Shown in pieces: positions 62,826 to 64,000 of a stretch of DNA of 64,000 nt (its first letter is position 1; each line of letters starts with the position of its first letter). Location of the stretch: the NCBI GenBank assembly GCA_029964075.1, contig CM057140.1, positions 13,348,643 through 13,412,642 on the forward strand, read 5' to 3'. The position numbers were made by a program, and so were the translations under genes. This stretch comes from Patiria pectinifera (lineage: Eukaryota; Echinodermata; Asteroidea; Valvatida; Asterinidae). The notes beneath the pieces are model-generated. The model had not been told where the DNA came from and did not search any database. It saw only the letters and a list, made by a program, of their open reading frames with translations.

Positions 62826-62901
62826 ATCTGCATATTTACAAATGACCTTATCTGCATATTTACATATTCATGTACATTCCTGTTTCCCACCCCTTCCCCA
62901 G

Positions 62902-63082
62902 GAGTACATGTACAACGTGTGGATGTCAGCGGGATGACCATGACATCATCCATGACAACCTAGTGACAGTCCACGAGCGCCTGGGCATCGATACCAAAGA
63001 CCACAATGAGCTGGTCCGCAGCAAAGAGCGGGCGCTGAGTCTCGGCTACTCGTGGGTACCCCAAGGGCTTTCTCCAGCAAAG
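62902..63082 (+). CDS. PET/LIM-type gene, internal exon (start of PET domain)
   Basis: The exon is 181 nt, with acceptor CCCCAG (AG 62900-62901) and donor AAAG|GTTAGT (GT 63083). Its first G completes the Arg codon begun by the exon at 48458-48543. The peptide then runs STCTTCGCQRDDHDI, so together the two exons form a C-x2-C / C-x3-HxW / C-x2-C-x-C motif typical of the region just before PET. The later part contains YSWVPQGLSPAK, matching the conserved opening of PET domains (aromatic-x-W-x-P-x-G-L) in prickle, testin and limpet. The exon ends in phase 0. It is separated from the previous exon by an intron of 14358 bp that contains the piggyBac-derived gene. Two degraded tandem copies of its 5' portion lie directly upstream (62547-62850). 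Confidence 0.9.
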
Positions 63083-63369
63083 GTTAGTTTGGACAAAGTG
63101 GGTGTACTCCTGGAACTGAAAACTTGCTTGGCCTGTGGTGGAGCCAAGAGTAGGGCTGAAATAATCCTCCTCCAAACTTGTTAAACTAAGCCTTGGGCCC
63201 ACCTTGTTCAAACCCAAAATGTTTTGATACACCATTGCAAAAGTCAGCACACCCCCTCCCCCTTCCTGTCAAAAATTCTGGATCTGCTCCTGTACGCCCA
63301 GGCATAAGCCTAACTTATCATCTGTGGATTGGGATAAGTTATAAGAGTTTACATACTTCATGGGTCTTT

Positions 63370-63645
63370 CTGTGTTGCACCTGGTTAAGGTCAGAGATCT
63401 GAATTCAACTTCCAGCCTTTTCCTGTGTCCTTGGGCAAGCCACTTTGCCTCAACTTTCCATTTTTCCACCAAGGAGATTAAAAACAGGGATTAACTTGAA
63501 GTAGCTGGGGAAAAACTTGCAATGGACTGGCATCCCATCCAGGAGGATAAAAATATCCCAGTCAAATCATACCAAAGAAAAAAATCTATTAACAATTGCC
63601 TGATGAGCTATTTGGCTCAATACCGACTTTTGTCGGCTTGGGACA
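63370..63645 (+). repeat. degraded tRNA-derived SINE in the PET-gene intron
   Basis: A weak B-box-like start is followed by CCTTGGGCAAGCCACTTTG, then GCAATGGACTGGCATCCCAT, then a tail ending ATGAGCTATTTGGCTC. The middle block also occurs in the SINE at 40747, and the tail block recurs at 20172. It lies within the 705-bp intron 63083-63787. Confidence 0.6.
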
Positions 63646-63787
63646 GACGAGCACATTTGAAATTAAATTTGCTTGATGTCACTGCAGATGTTCATCCATG
63701 ACTGAAATAATGCACCTTGTTTCTCTCCACCCTCTGTTTGCTTACCGCAAACCTGTTCCTCTATCGTTTTTCTCTTTTTCCATACAG

Positions 63788-64000
63788 GTAGAAGACTTCA
63801 TGAATTCCCTGCCCAACAACCAGATCCCGCGGCTTCACACGGCAGGCCAGAAGTACCGGGACCGGCAGCTGATCCTGCAGATGCCTCGCCAGGACCTTGC
63901 CGAGGAGTTCTGCAAGCACATCCTGGATGCTGCGTCAACTGAGTGCTTCTACCAGTTTATGGAGCTAAGGGACGAGGTGGCCTTTGCGACGGGACGGGTT
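63788..64000 (+). CDS. PET/LIM-type gene, exon continuing the PET domain (cut by window end)
   Basis: The exon starts after acceptor CATACAG (AG 63786-63787) in phase 0 and stays open to the last base, giving 71 codons. The peptide contains VEDFMNSLPNNQIP, then GQKYRDRQLILQMPRQDL, the classic PET pattern: a short helix ending in LP, then P, then G-x-K-Y-R-x-x-Q-L and a P-x-x-D turn. The remaining residues (EFCKHILDAAS ... FYQFMELRDEVAF) fit the C-terminal helix of PET. The 3' boundary and any LIM domains lie beyond the window. With the two preceding exons it encodes about 160 residues. Overall similarity is closest to the limpet/testin/prickle class, but which paralogue it is cannot be settled from this fragment. 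Confidence 0.9.

Larger units (their letters stand above)
48544..62901 (+). other. 14.4-kb PET-gene intron hosting the piggyBac-derived gene
   Basis: It is bounded by GTGAGT and CCCCAG. Listed separately are three Harbinger-type MITEs, a piggyBac-like MITE, an inverted-repeat element, tandem repeats, the nested gene and the duplicated exon fragments. The remaining stretches (49712-50818, 51011-52198, 52552-55652, 60714-62546) show only unique non-coding sequence and homopolymer runs. Confidence 0.75.

Overview
This looks like nuclear DNA of an animal, most likely a marine invertebrate deuterostome (echinoderm-like). That placement is an inference. It rests on very low gene density, long introns with GT/AG junctions, many short non-autonomous DNA transposons, tRNA-derived SINE pieces carrying a 'GGACTGGCATCCCAT' tail, many long homopolymer runs, and a PET/LIM-type gene. 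Only two protein-coding loci can be supported, both on the + strand. No bacterial, phage or viral gene is visible.

Locus 1 is a PET-domain gene of the testin/prickle/limpet type, seen as three exons with consistent phase: 48458-48543, 62902-63082 and 63788-64000 (cut by the window end). The coding joins are phase 2/1, then phase 0. Its first visible exon is in frame across the acceptor, so more 5' exons should exist. LIM domains are expected beyond the right edge. Just upstream of the second exon lie two older tandem copies of that exon's start plus its 5' intron flank.

Locus 2 is a single-exon 627-aa piggyBac-transposase-derived protein (56248-58131), nested on the same strand inside the 14.4-kb intron of locus 1. 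Its N-terminus is acidic with three consensus sumoylation motifs and a basic nuclear-localisation-like cluster. The transposase core follows, then a cysteine-rich C-terminal zinc-binding domain. Two of the three catalytic aspartates appear to be replaced (Gly and Lys), no TTAA-flanked termini surround it, and the frame is intact. It is best read as a domesticated, non-catalytic gene.

Everything else is intergenic or intronic sequence rich in small mobile elements. There are five PIF/Harbinger-type MITEs in three families, with GGCC termini and TAA/TTA target duplications. There are several TTAA-flanked MITEs, one with piggyBac-like CCCTCCT ends. A Tc1/mariner-like MITE with TA duplications and a hAT-like element are also present. 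Three foldback elements have arms built of a CACAAGTC/GACTTGTG satellite. There is a long near-perfect hairpin, several SINE fragments, and a set of tandem repeats and segmental duplications. Two promoter-like or splice-like sites, near 45941-46060 and 27680-27791, are speculative.

All alignments were made by eye. No database search was possible.
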